A DNA stretch of 64,000 bases from Pseudomonas cremoris (GTDB taxonomy: Bacteria > Pseudomonadota > Gammaproteobacteria > Pseudomonadales > Pseudomonadaceae), in the NCBI RefSeq assembly GCF_014230465.1, contig NZ_JAAXCY010000005.1, positions 310,001 to 374,000 on the forward strand, written 5' to 3'. This document shows, piece after piece, positions 46,172 through 53,823 of this stretch. A program made the translations under genes and the position numbers. Each line of letters begins with the position of its first letter. The first letter of the stretch is position 1. The notes under the pieces were generated by a model, which saw only the letters and a list, made by a program, of their open reading frames with translations, ran no database searches and was not told the DNA's origin.

Positions 46172-46596
46172 AATTTCGCCGCAAGCAACGGGAAAATGTC
46201 GATATCAACCTCGCGTCGCTGATTGACGTGGTGTTTATCCTGCTGCTGTTTTTTGTCGTGACCACCACCTTTACTCGCCAGACCGAGCTACGTGTCGACC
46301 TGCCGGAAGCCGTCAGCGGATCGCCTGCGGAAGACCAGGAAGTCAAGCAGTTGGATATCGCCATCAGCGCCGACGGGGTGTTTTCGGTCAATAACCAGTT
46401 GCTCGAGAAAAACGACCTGACCAGCCTGATGGCCGCCCTGGAAAAGGAATCCGGCGGTGATACCAAGATGCCGCTGTCCATCAGTGCCGATGGCAAGACC
46501 CAGCACCAGGCTGTCATTACCGCGATGGATGCTGCCGGCAAGCTCGGTTTCAGCCATCTGCGCATGACCACCATCGAGGCGGCGAGCCAACCCTGA
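46168..46596 (+). CDS. exbD: ExbD/TolR-family biopolymer transport protein
   Basis: The 142-aa protein has one N-terminal membrane helix with the essential aspartate in [14 protein letters not shown] and a periplasmic domain. It forms the proton-driven stator complex with the ExbB protein just upstream and shares one base with lpxK downstream. Confidence 0.94.
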   Translation: MKFRRKQRENVDINLASLIDVVFILLLFFVVTTTFTRQTELRVDLPEAVSGSPAEDQEVKQLDIAISADGVFSVNNQLLEKNDLTSLMAALEKESGGDTKMPLSISADGKTQHQAVITAMDAAGKLGFSHLRMTTIEAASQP

Positions 46597-47606
46597 TGGC
46601 CATGTCTGATCGTTTGCTCAAGGCCTGGTATGAAGGCCATCCTGCGCTGGCGCTGCTGCGGCCGCTGGAGTCGCTCTATCGCCACGTAGTGCAGCGCAAG
46701 CGTGCGCGGTTTGTTGCAGGCGAAGGCGAGATTTATCAATCGCCGGTGCCAGTGGTGGTGGTTGGCAACATCACCGTGGGCGGCACCGGCAAGACGCCGT
46801 TGATCCTGTGGCTGATCGAGCATTGCCGGCGCAGTGGTTTGCGCGTGGGCGTGGTCAGCCGTGGCTATGGCGCCAAGCCACCGCAATTGCCGTGGCGGGT
46901 CGAGGCCAGCCAAAGCGCCGAGGTGGCCGGTGACGAGCCATTGCTGATCGTGCAGCGCTGCGGCGTACCATTGATGATCGATCCCAACCGCAGTCGCGCG
47001 GTCAAGGCTCTACTGGCCAGTGAAACCCTAGACCTGATCTTCTCCGACGACGGCCTGCAGCATTATCGACTGGCTCGCGACCTCGAATTGGTGTTGATCG
47101 ACGCCGCCCGTGGCTTGGGAAACCGTCGTTGCTTACCAGCCGGGCCATTGCGCGAGCCGGTGGAACGCCTGCAAAGCGTCGATGCGCTGCTTTATAACGG
47201 CGCTGAATCTGATCGCGACGACGGCTTTGCGTTTCGTCTGTTGCCGACGGCGCTGGTCAACTTGAAAACCTCTGAGCGCCGGCCGGTCGATCATTTCCCC
47301 AAGGGCCAGCAGGTCCATGCGGTCGCCGGTATTGGCAATCCGCAACGTTTCTTCAATACCCTGCAAACGCTACACTGGCAGCCTGTACCCCATGCGTTTG
47401 CCGACCACGCGCCCTACAGCGCCGAGGTCTTGAATTTTTCGCCGTCATTGCCGCTGGTCATGACCGAGAAGGACGCGGTGAAGTGCCGCGCCTTCGCCCA
47501 GCCCGACTGGTGGTACCTTGCGGTGGATGCGGTGCCGTCGCCAGCGTTCGTCGCCTGGTTCGACACGCAACTGATGCGTCTGTTGCCCGCCCGACTCTTG
47601 CCTTAA
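46596..47606 (+). CDS. lpxK: Tetraacyldisaccharide 4'-kinase LpxK
   Basis: LpxK phosphorylates the lipid A precursor at the 4' position on the inner face of the cytoplasmic membrane. The 336-aa protein has the P-loop T-V-G-G-T-G-K-T-P and the F-S-D-D-G-L-Q-H motif. The start shares one base with the exbD stop, and it is the head of a cell-envelope run (lpxK, kdsB, murB). Confidence 0.96.
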   Translation: MAMSDRLLKAWYEGHPALALLRPLESLYRHVVQRKRARFVAGEGEIYQSPVPVVVVGNITVGGTGKTPLILWLIEHCRRSGLRVGVVSRGYGAKPPQLPWRVEASQSAEVAGDEPLLIVQRCGVPLMIDPNRSRAVKALLASETLDLIFSDDGLQHYRLARDLELVLIDAARGLGNRRCLPAGPLREPVERLQSVDALLYNGAESDRDDGFAFRLLPTALVNLKTSERRPVDHFPKGQQVHAVAGIGNPQRFFNTLQTLHWQPVPHAFADHAPYSAEVLNFSPSLPLVMTEKDAVKCRAFAQPDWWYLAVDAVPSPAFVAWFDTQLMRLLPARLLP

Positions 47607-47630
47607 AACGCTTCTTTCCAGGAAACACTC

Positions 47631-47816
47631 ATGGACACCAAACTGCTCGACATCCTCGCTTGCCCGATCTGCAAAGGCCCGCTCAAGCTCAGCGCCGATA
47701 AAACCGAGCTGATCAGCAAAGGCGCAGGCCTGGCGTATCCGATCCGTGATGGCATCCCGGTGATGCTGGAGAGCGAAGCCCGCACCCTGACCAACGATGA
47801 GCGTCTGGATAAATGA
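47631..47816 (+). CDS. Trm112-family small protein (YcaR-like)
   Basis: The 61-aa protein matches the short Trm112-type zinc-ribbon family found between lpxK and kds[14 protein letters not shown] and [12 protein letters not shown]. It has only one CxxC pair. The stop overlaps the kdsB ATG (ATGA). Its role in bacteria is not established, perhaps as an activator of methyltransferases. Confidence 0.93.
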   Translation: MDTKLLDILACPICKGPLKLSADKTELISKGAGLAYPIRDGIPVMLESEARTLTNDERLDK

Positions 47817-48577
47817 CCACTGTCTTTACCGTTGTCATTCCATCCCGCTACGCTTCGACACGCCTGCCGGGCAAGCCGCTGCAACTGATCGGCAACAAGC
47901 CGATGGTCCAGCTGGTGTGGGAGCAGGCCTGCAAAAGCAGCGCCGAACGCGTTGTGATCGCCACTGATGACCCGCGTATCATTGAGGCCTGCAAGGGCTT
48001 TGGCGCCGAAGCGGTGCTGACGCGCGAAGACCACAACTCCGGTACCGACCGCCTGGCCGAAGTAGCCACGCAGTTGGGCCTGGCGCCAGATGCCATTGTG
48101 GTCAACGTGCAAGGTGACGAACCGTTGATCCCGCCCAGCGTGATCGACCAGGTGGCAGCCAACCTGGCAGCCCACAGCGAAGCCCGCATGGCCACCCTGG
48201 CCGAGCCCATCGAAGACATCGACACCCTGTTCAACCCGAACGTGGTGAAAGTGGTCAGTGACATCAATGGCCTGGCGCTGACCTTCAGCCGTTCGACGCT
48301 GCCTTGGGCGCGCGACGCCTTTGCCAAGAGTCGTGACGTACTGCCAGAGGGCGTGCCGTACCGTCGCCATATCGGCATTTACGCCTATCGTGCGGGCTTC
48401 CTGCATGACTTCGTCAGTTGGGGCCCGTGCTGGCTGGAAAATACCGAATCCCTGGAACAACTGCGTGCCTTGTGGCACGGCGTGCGTATCCATGTTGACG
48501 ATGCGCTGGAAGCGCCGCCGGCCGGTGTCGACACCCCGGAAGACCTTGAGCGCGTCCGTCGCCTGCTGGGGGCCTGA
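47813..48577 (+). CDS. kdsB: CMP-KDO synthetase
   Basis: KdsB activates 3-deoxy-D-manno-octulosonate with CTP for LPS inner-core synthesis. The 254-aa protein has the nucleotide-binding [13 protein letters not shown] and the block N-V-Q-G-D-E-P. It overlaps the genes on both sides by 4 nt and 1 nt. Confidence 0.97.
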   Translation: MTTVFTVVIPSRYASTRLPGKPLQLIGNKPMVQLVWEQACKSSAERVVIATDDPRIIEACKGFGAEAVLTREDHNSGTDRLAEVATQLGLAPDAIVVNVQGDEPLIPPSVIDQVAANLAAHSEARMATLAEPIEDIDTLFNPNVVKVVSDINGLALTFSRSTLPWARDAFAKSRDVLPEGVPYRRHIGIYAYRAGFLHDFVSWGPCWLENTESLEQLRALWHGVRIHVDDALEAPPAGVDTPEDLERVRRLLGA

Positions 48578-49041
48578 TGGAAGTTCTGTTCGTCTGCCTG
48601 GGCAATATCTGCCGCTCGCCTACCGCTGAAGGCGTGCTACGCCATAAATTGCGCGCAGCCGGGCTGGCAGGGCAGGTGGACGTCGCGTCCGCCGGTACGG
48701 GTGAGTGGCATGTCGGCAATCCACCGGACCAGCGCAGCCAACGTGCCGCGCTGGTACGCGGCTACGATTTGTCGGCGCAACGTGCCCAACAGGTCTCCCG
48801 CGCCGACTTTGCACGCTATGACCTGATCCTGGCCATGGACCACAGCAATCTGCGTAACCTCAAGGCCATGCAGCCGGGGCAGGGCAAGGCGGAGCTGGAC
48901 CTGTTCCTGCGCCGCTACGATGCGGAAGTGGACGAAGTACCAGACCCGTACTATGAAGGCGAACAAGGCTTCGAAAAGGTCCTGGACCTGATCGAGCGCG
49001 CCTGTGATTTATTGGTGATTGAATTGAAGGGGCGGTTATGA
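48577..49041 (+). CDS. Low-molecular-weight protein tyrosine phosphatase
   Basis: The 154-aa enzyme has the C-x5-R active site near the N-terminus (V-C-L-G-N-I-C-R-S-P-T) and the general acid in V-P-D-P-Y-Y. Members of this family often act on bacterial tyrosine kinases of exopolysaccharide synthesis; no such kinase is near. It overlaps kdsB by 1 nt and murB by 4 nt. Confidence 0.94.
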   Translation: MEVLFVCLGNICRSPTAEGVLRHKLRAAGLAGQVDVASAGTGEWHVGNPPDQRSQRAALVRGYDLSAQRAQQVSRADFARYDLILAMDHSNLRNLKAMQPGQGKAELDLFLRRYDAEVDEVPDPYYEGEQGFEKVLDLIERACDLLVIELKGRL

Positions 49042-50057
49042 CCTTGCAAGTGCTTGCGCAGGTATCGCTCAAGCCATTCAACAGCTTTGGCATCGACGTG
49101 CGTGCGCAGTTGTTCGCCGAGGCGCACAGCGACAGTGATGTTCGCGAAGCCCTGGCCTACGCAGTCAATCAGGACCTGCCGCTGCTGGTAATCGGCGGTG
49201 GCAGCAACTTGCTGCTGACTCAGGACATTCCGGCGTTGGTCTTGCGCATGGCCACCCAGGGTATCCGGGTGTTGCAGGATGATGGCACGAGCGTGGTCGT
49301 CGAAGCCGAAGCAGGCGAAACCTGGCACCCCTTTGTGTTGTGGACGTTGGCCCAAGGCTTTTGTGGCCTGGAAAACCTCAGTCTGATCCCAGGCACCGTC
49401 GGTGCTGCGCCGATGCAAAACATCGGCGCCTACGGCGTGGAGATCAAGGATGTATTCGCCGGCCTGACTGCCCTGGACCGCCACACCGGCGAGTTGCGGG
49501 ATTTCAGCCTGGAGGAGTGCAACTTCGCCTACCGTGACAGCCTGTTCAAGCATGAGACCGGACGCTGGCTGATCCTGCGGGTGCGCTTCGCCCTGAGTCG
49601 CTCCAGCCATCTCAAGCTTGATTACGGCCCGGTGCAACAGCGCCTGGCGGGGCAGGGGATCACCGAGGCGACGCCCAGCGATGTCAGTCGTACCATCTGC
49701 AGCATCCGCAGCGAAAAACTGCCTGATCCTGCGGTGCTCGGCAATGCCGGTAGTTTCTTCAAGAACCCATTGGTATCCCAGGTGCTGGCGGCTGAGCTAC
49801 AGGCGCTGTACCCGGACTTGGTGGCCTACCCACAGGCTGACGGGCAGATGAAGCTCGCCGCTGGCTGGCTGATCGACAAGGCCGGCTGGAAGGGCTTCCG
49901 CGAGGGTGATGCGGGCGTACACAAACTGCAGGCGCTGGTGCTGGTGAACTACGGCGGTGCCACAGGGCACGACATTGCGAATCTGGCCCAGCGCATACAG
50001 CGGGATATCGCCGAGCGCTTCAAGGTGGACCTGGAAATGGAGCCTAACCAGTACTAA
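49038..50057 (+). CDS. murB: UDP-N-acetylenolpyruvoylglucosamine reductase
   Basis: MurB is the FAD enzyme that makes UDP-MurNAc for peptidoglycan. The 339-aa protein shows V-I-G-G-G-S-N-L-L-L-T, P-G-T-V-G-A-A-P-M-Q-N-I-G-A-Y-G-V-E and the active serine region G-S-F-F-K-N-P, which place it in type I MurB with the longer C-terminus. It ends the lpxK-to-murB run. Confidence 0.97.
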   Translation: MTLQVLAQVSLKPFNSFGIDVRAQLFAEAHSDSDVREALAYAVNQDLPLLVIGGGSNLLLTQDIPALVLRMATQGIRVLQDDGTSVVVEAEAGETWHPFVLWTLAQGFCGLENLSLIPGTVGAAPMQNIGAYGVEIKDVFAGLTALDRHTGELRDFSLEECNFAYRDSLFKHETGRWLILRVRFALSRSSHLKLDYGPVQQRLAGQGITEATPSDVSRTICSIRSEKLPDPAVLGNAGSFFKNPLVSQVLAAELQALYPDLVAYPQADGQMKLAAGWLIDKAGWKGFREGDAGVHKLQALVLVNYGGATGHDIANLAQRIQRDIAERFKVDLEMEPNQY

Positions 50058-50074
50058 GCCCAACCCTTGAAAAC

Positions 50075-50111
50075 AAAAATGCCCCGTATCTTTCGATACG
50101 GGGCATTTTTT
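50075..50111. terminator. Bidirectional terminator between murB and yccA
   Basis: AAAATGCCCCGTATC / GATACGGGGCATTTT with a TTTC loop gives a long stem with A- and T-tracts on both sides, in a convergent gap. Confidence 0.95.
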
Positions 50112-50126
50112 ATCGCGGTAGCAGGA

Positions 50127-50798
50127 TCAGTCGTCGCGACCCATGATGCCGAAGATCTGCAACAGGCTGATAAACAGGTTGTAGATCGATACATACAGGC
50201 TGATGGTCGCCATGATGTAGTTGCGCTCACCACCGTGGATAATAGCGCTGGTCTGGAACAGGATGCACACGGAGGAGAACAGCACGAAACCTGCGCTGAT
50301 CGCCAGTTGCAGGCCACTGATCTGGAAGAACATGCCCGCTACAACGGCTGCCAGCAGCACGAAGAAGCCTGCGGTGATGAAACCACCCAGGAAGCTCATG
50401 TCCTTGCGAGTGATCAGCACATAGGCCGACAGACCACCGAACACCAGGGCCGTCATGGCAAACGCCGAGCTGACCACTTCTGCACCGCCGGCCATGCCGA
50501 GGTAACGGTTAAGGATCGGGCCAAGGATGAAGCCCATGAAACCAGTCAAGGCAAATGCAGACACCAGGCCCCAGGCCGAGTCACGCAGCTTGTTGGTCAG
50601 GAAGAACAAGCCATAGAAGCCGATCAGCACGACAAAGATATTCGGGTAGCCGACGCGCATCTGTTGCGCTACGAACGCCATCACGCCGCTGAAAGCGAGG
50701 GTAAGGGCGAGCAAGCCATAGGTGTTGCGCAACACGCGGCTGACTTCAAGCTGCTCAGCCTGCGCGTTACCATTCACTGCGTAATTCTGTTCGCGCAT
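50127..50798 (-). CDS. yccA: Bax inhibitor-1/YccA family membrane protein
   Basis: The 223-aa protein has seven hydrophobic segments and the family motif near the end (D-x-Q... is replaced here by the typical S-L-Y-V-S-I-Y-N-L-F-I-S-L-L-Q-I-F-G). YccA-type proteins modulate the FtsH protease in E. coli. By my recollection yccA lies next to tusD and the tRNA-Ser gene in P. aeruginosa; here the tRNA-Ser neighbour is kept but tusD is 21 kb away. A good ribosome site (AAGGAG) precedes the ATG. Confidence 0.92.
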   Translation of the reverse strand: MREQNYAVNGNAQAEQLEVSRVLRNTYGLLALTLAFSGVMAFVAQQMRVGYPNIFVVLIGFYGLFFLTNKLRDSAWGLVSAFALTGFMGFILGPILNRYLGMAGGAEVVSSAFAMTALVFGGLSAYVLITRKDMSFLGGFITAGFFVLLAAVVAGMFFQISGLQLAISAGFVLFSSVCILFQTSAIIHGGERNYIMATISLYVSIYNLFISLLQIFGIMGRDD

Positions 50799-50875
50799 GG
50801 CGACACTCCTTCGGTTTTGAAACGTTCAGTCGCAAAGATCATAACAGACGCTCTGTAACAAGCTATGCCGAGAGT

Positions 50876-50903
50876 TTGACAGTGTGTTTCATTCGGGTAT
50901 TAT
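50876..50903 (+). promoter_or_regulatory. Sigma-70 promoter of tRNA-Ser
   Basis: TTGACA (50876-50881), a 16-bp spacer, then TATTAT (50898-50903) fits the consensus at 11 of 12 bases. The GC-rich bases right after the -10 (GGCGCCC) look like a stringent-control discriminator, common for stable RNA genes. The tRNA begins 47 bp after the -10. Confidence 0.88.
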
Positions 50904-50950
50904 GGCGCCCGCTGAGACAGGATGCGCTATTCTAATCCTGTGATGCACAA

Positions 50951-51041
50951 GGGAAATTGGCAGAGTGGTTGAATGCACCGGTCTTGAAAACCGGCGAACG
51001 TTAATAGCGTTCCCAGGGTTCGAATCCCTGGTTTCCCGCCA
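50951..51041 (+). tRNA. tRNA-Ser(UGA)
   Basis: The 91-nt gene folds as a class II tRNA: acceptor GGGAAAT pairs with GTTTCCC (one G-U), the anticodon TGA sits in CTTGAAA between CCGGT/ACCGG arms, a long variable arm follows, the T-loop is GGGTTCGAATCCC, and CCA is encoded. Class II structure and UGA anticodon mean serine. Its 3' end is next to a phage integrase gene, so it is the likely attachment site. Confidence 0.97.
51005..51041 (+). other. Probable attL: prophage junction at the tRNA-Ser 3' end
   Basis: The integrase gene begins its run 116 bp downstream of the tRNA and points towards it, the classical layout for integration into a tRNA 3' end. The core is likely somewhere in the variable arm to CCA, since the tRNA must stay intact. 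The matching attR copy would lie beyond position 64000 and cannot be seen, so the exact core length is unknown. Confidence 0.6.
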
Positions 51042-51051
51042 AATTAAACGA

Positions 51052-51079
51052 TAAGGCCTCGATTAGTCGGGGCTTTTTC
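51052..51079 (+). terminator. Terminator after tRNA-Ser
   Basis: GGCCTCGA-TTAG-TCGGGGCTTTTT forms a 7-bp stem with one G-U pair and a T-run, ten bases past the CCA. Confidence 0.8.
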
Positions 51080-51118
51080 GTATCTGGGGTTTGGAAGGTT
51101 TTCTGCTGCTTTTGGCGG

Positions 51119-51155
51119 GAGTTCCGAAACTTTCGGGTATGAGTTCCGAAACTTT
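51119..51155. repeat. Tandem 15-bp repeat, candidate integrase arm sites
   Basis: GAGTTCCGAAACTTT occurs exactly twice, at 51119-51133 and 51141-51155, 22 bp apart centre to centre (about two helical turns), between the tRNA and the integrase stop. This is where tyrosine integrases of the lambda type bind with their small N-terminal domain. I did not find the sequence elsewhere in the window. Confidence 0.6.
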
Positions 51156-51157
51156 GC

Positions 51158-52207
51158 CTATTTGGAGGGTTTCGCGGCCGCCCCGATTCTTCTGTAAACC
51201 CTCTTTGTGATCTCCTGTTTGCTGTGTCCCAGCAGCAGGCTTGCATCACCGATATCGATGATTTCCGAGGCGGCCTTCGGCCGGATGTCGCGGAACTGAA
51301 ACCCTCCAATTTTGGCCGCGAGCAGCGGGTCGCCTTGTTCGATGGCGTTATGCTGAGCTTTTTCACGCGCCTTGTCCCAGCGCAAGCGCAACATCCCCTT
51401 CGTCATCCGCTTTCCATGCTTGTTGATCAACAGGTATTTGGACGGGTGCCCGGCATTCCTTTCACCAATTTCCCTGACTAGCCTCCCCAAGCTGTTCTCC
51501 CCTGCATCCGTACGCATCAGGATTCTGAGCTTCTGCCCGGTCTTGCCCTGCGTTACTAGGAAGTAATCACCCTCGGTATCGTCGCTGCGCATGATCAGCA
51601 CGTCAGCAGGCCGCTGCCCGGTCAGATAGCCCAGGTCCATGGCTTCCTTCAGTTCTTGTTCGGCAACGGCGTAGACGGCATCCCAGACAGCCGCATTGGC
51701 GTAATAGTCGCGCGGCGCCTCCTTGTTCTTCCTTATGCCCTGGCATGGGTTCTCCCGCTCGGTCAGGCCCCATTCCCTGGCCATGTTGAAAACGTGGGAG
51801 AGAAGGGCGATCTCACGGTTGGCACGAACCTTTGCTGAACGGGCATCTCGGTAACCCGCGATATTGAAAGGCGTAATTGAATCGATGGGTGCCTCATCAA
51901 AGGTTGGGCGAAGCTGTTTTAGTTCGGCCATGTTGTCCTTCTGTGTCCGCTCCCCCTTTTTTGGGATGACGTCACGGACGTACCGATCGAAGATGCCCTT
52001 CATCGTTGTCAGATCAGCAGGCTTTTCTTTGGCCTCCAGTTCGGCCCACTTCAGACGGGCTTTGCTCAGGTCTGTTCCAAGCGGAATTTCTTTTCCTGCT
52101 GAGTCACGGTAGTAGTAGCCGATCCAGACCTTGCCATTTTTCCTTGGGCGCTTGCGGCGCACTATTCCTGGCGGCAAGTCCCTGTTTTCCGTATTCCGGG
52201 GGCGCAT
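51158..52207 (-). CDS. int: Phage tyrosine integrase
   Basis: The 349-aa protein has an N-terminal arm-binding region (Y-Y-R-D-S-A-G-K-E-I-P-L-G-T-D), a SAM-like core-binding domain and a catalytic domain. The catalytic arginine is in L-T-G-Q-R-P-A-D-V-L, lysine in Q-G-K-T-G-Q, second arginine in F-R-D-I-R-P-K-A-A (with Q/F where many relatives have His), then L-L-G-H-S and the nucleophile Y in R-V-Y-R-R. It sits beside the tRNA-Ser and one base after the DUF4224 gene, so the two are co-transcribed. Confidence 0.93.
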   Translation of the reverse strand: MRPRNTENRDLPPGIVRRKRPRKNGKVWIGYYYRDSAGKEIPLGTDLSKARLKWAELEAKEKPADLTTMKGIFDRYVRDVIPKKGERTQKDNMAELKQLRPTFDEAPIDSITPFNIAGYRDARSAKVRANREIALLSHVFNMAREWGLTERENPCQGIRKNKEAPRDYYANAAVWDAVYAVAEQELKEAMDLGYLTGQRPADVLIMRSDDTEGDYFLVTQGKTGQKLRILMRTDAGENSLGRLVREIGERNAGHPSKYLLINKHGKRMTKGMLRLRWDKAREKAQHNAIEQGDPLLAAKIGGFQFRDIRPKAASEIIDIGDASLLLGHSKQEITKRVYRRIGAAAKPSK

Positions 52208-52208
52208 A

Positions 52209-52451
52209 TCAGTTCACTCTGGAGAAGTCAGGCGTCCATGCGGATCGCGCATGCGTTGGGTGTTGTTCCAGGATGGTAGGGCTTGCCATACCCAGCTTCA
52301 TACGGGCGAACATCCGACCAACCAAGGGACGTCCGCCACGACTTTCGATAAAAACCCAATTATGGTTCTTCAGCCATTTCCTTTGATGCGCGCGCTGTTT
52401 ATAACCAGTCAGGTGTGCGAGCTCATCATCCGAGAGAATTTCTGTTTCCAT
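52209..52451 (-). CDS. DUF4224-type small phage protein, possible excisionase
   Basis: The 80-aa protein begins L-S-D-D-E-L-A-H-L-T-G-Y-K, then R-K-W-L-K-N-H-N-W-V-F and R-G-G-R-P-L-V, the pattern of the short DUF4224 family found next to phage integrases. It stops one base before the integrase ATG. A winged-helix-like directionality factor is plausible from position, but this is inference. Confidence 0.8.
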   Translation of the reverse strand: METEILSDDELAHLTGYKQRAHQRKWLKNHNWVFIESRGGRPLVGRMFARMKLGMASPTILEQHPTHARSAWTPDFSRVN

Positions 52452-52509
52452 CTTCTTCGCTCCGTGCAGTTCTTCAGTCGCACGTTTTCTTATCGCGCGC
52501 GCGACTGCG

Positions 52510-52531
52510 CTCTAACACTTGTGTATTAGAG
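52510..52531. promoter_or_regulatory. Inverted repeat upstream of the integrase unit
   Basis: CTCTAA-N10-TTAGAG lies 60 bp upstream of the DUF4224 start, in a 136-bp stretch without a gene. It could be an operator for the int unit. It differs from the TTTAGC-type operators of the repressor region. Low confidence. Confidence 0.35.
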
Positions 52532-52586
52532 TGGTTAACTTTGATTTTTGAGGGGTTAGTCAGGGGTGGAGAAAGCAAGACAAAAA

Positions 52587-52608
52587 AAAGCCTGGCTAGC
52601 CAGGCTTT
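52587..52608. terminator. Palindromic terminator AAAGCCTGGC/GCCAGGCTTT
   Basis: AAAGCCTGGCTAGCCAGGCTTT is a perfect palindrome with an A-tract of eight on its left side, giving a T-run on the minus strand. It should end leftward transcription just past the 66-aa gene and so isolate the integrase unit. Confidence 0.85.
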
Positions 52609-52625
52609 ATCGAAAAGACTTACGT

Positions 52626-52826
52626 CTAATCACTCCAGAGTTCTTTCTCGAAATAGTCACTGCTCATTTCTATTTCCTTGCTAACCCATTCGTCGGCAAA
52701 CGAGCCTCTTTCAATCGAACTTAAGATTAAACTCTCTTCGAAATCCATATCGACGGATAATGTAGTATGGGCGGCGTCCTCTGAGTAAATTTCCTCTAAT
52801 TGGAATTTTCTCTCTAGTCTGCTCAT
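52626..52826 (-). CDS. Small acidic hypothetical protein (66 aa)
   Basis: The 66-aa protein is acidic and rich in E, D and S, with no signal peptide, membrane segment or family I recognise. Its ATG overlaps the stop of the upstream GAF-membrane gene (ATGA), so the two are coupled and may act together. The DNA is AT-rich like its partner. It could be a partner or inhibitor of the membrane protein, but nothing in the sequence shows it. Confidence 0.6.
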   Translation of the reverse strand: MSRLERKFQLEEIYSEDAAHTTLSVDMDFEESLILSSIERGSFADEWVSKEIEMSSDYFEKELWSD

Positions 52827-53764
52827 AGTGGGGCCCCTGTACACTCGATGATGTTTCGTTCGATGTGAATGGACAAAAGTTTCGCGATAGTTAGCGTGAA
52901 AAATTTGTCTCGCTGCCAACTGAACTGGTTTGGCGCACTACTGGTAAATACTAGCACACCTAAAGGTTTCTTGCCACCTGTAGCTTTGCAAGAGTCCTTA
53001 ATTGGAATGGAGATGAATGATCGGTAGTTATGGTTGTCATTGTGTCTACTGTTGTTGTCAGCAAGTTCAGAACTTTTAGTGATGTCGGCACAAATCTTTG
53101 CTTGGTCTTGTATGAAAGCTAGGCCCACATGCCCGTGGCCAGGTTTCCATCTTCTGCCAGAGGGTGTCAGTCTATCGTCATGACTTCGCCAGTTTATGTA
53201 AAGATCTTCGCTGCTAGCGTCGTACATATATAGTGCGAAGTTATAGAGGCTATCGTTGCTGTAACCGAAAAGCTGAGTGCGTCTCTTCACTAGATGCGAG
53301 AGTATTCGTTCAGTTCCTTCAGTCCAGTCTTTCAACCTTTTATTCATTGGGCGATTGGCAGGTCGTGAATTCATTTCATCAATCAATGACTCTAACTCTA
53401 AAGTCATAAGGTAAATAACGCTTTGCTGAGCAATCGAAGTGTCATACATTCTAGTGGCTTTTGGAATTCGCACCCGCTTTAGGTTTTTATTTTCCTCTAC
53501 TATCTCATCTACGGCGATAGATACCGATTTTTTAGTTGCTGCATAAAACATTGCAGCTGCGAAGGCGAGATGTATTAATCCGAAAATTATATAAAGAGCT
53601 ATCTCGCCGGTGGTGAAATCTCCTTTGGCGTATAGCTTGCTAGCCAGCAGGCCAATTATCAATGGTGCAATGAGTGTCATCCACGCATTAGCACTATAGA
53701 TTGTAAAAGATATAATTGTGCTCTCTATCTTTCGGTTTTCAAGGTTGACGTCTATAAGATCCAT
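52823..53764 (-). CDS. Two-TM protein with GAF-like C-terminal domain
   Basis: The 313-aa protein has two hydrophobic segments (about 24-46 and 54-76), a helical connector (80-150) and a C-terminal domain (160-305) reading like a GAF fold: P-G-H-G-H-V-G-L-A-F, then a Y-R-S-F-I-S-I-P-I strand and L-G-V-L-V-F-T-S-S-A-P-N-Q-F-S. GAF domains bind small ligands such as cyclic nucleotides. The DNA is clearly more AT-rich than the methyltransferase gene upstream. It is coupled to a 66-aa gene. Placement among prophage early genes suggests an accessory, perhaps defensive, function; this is inference. Confidence 0.7.
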   Translation of the reverse strand: MDLIDVNLENRKIESTIISFTIYSANAWMTLIAPLIIGLLASKLYAKGDFTTGEIALYIIFGLIHLAFAAAMFYAATKKSVSIAVDEIVEENKNLKRVRIPKATRMYDTSIAQQSVIYLMTLELESLIDEMNSRPANRPMNKRLKDWTEGTERILSHLVKRRTQLFGYSNDSLYNFALYMYDASSEDLYINWRSHDDRLTPSGRRWKPGHGHVGLAFIQDQAKICADITKSSELADNNSRHNDNHNYRSFISIPIKDSCKATGGKKPLGVLVFTSSAPNQFSWQRDKFFTLTIAKLLSIHIERNIIECTGAPL

Positions 53765-53823
53765 CTAATTTCTCTAAGTGGCACATCGCTATACCTTAGG
53801 ATACATTCAATGAGCGTATCCCA

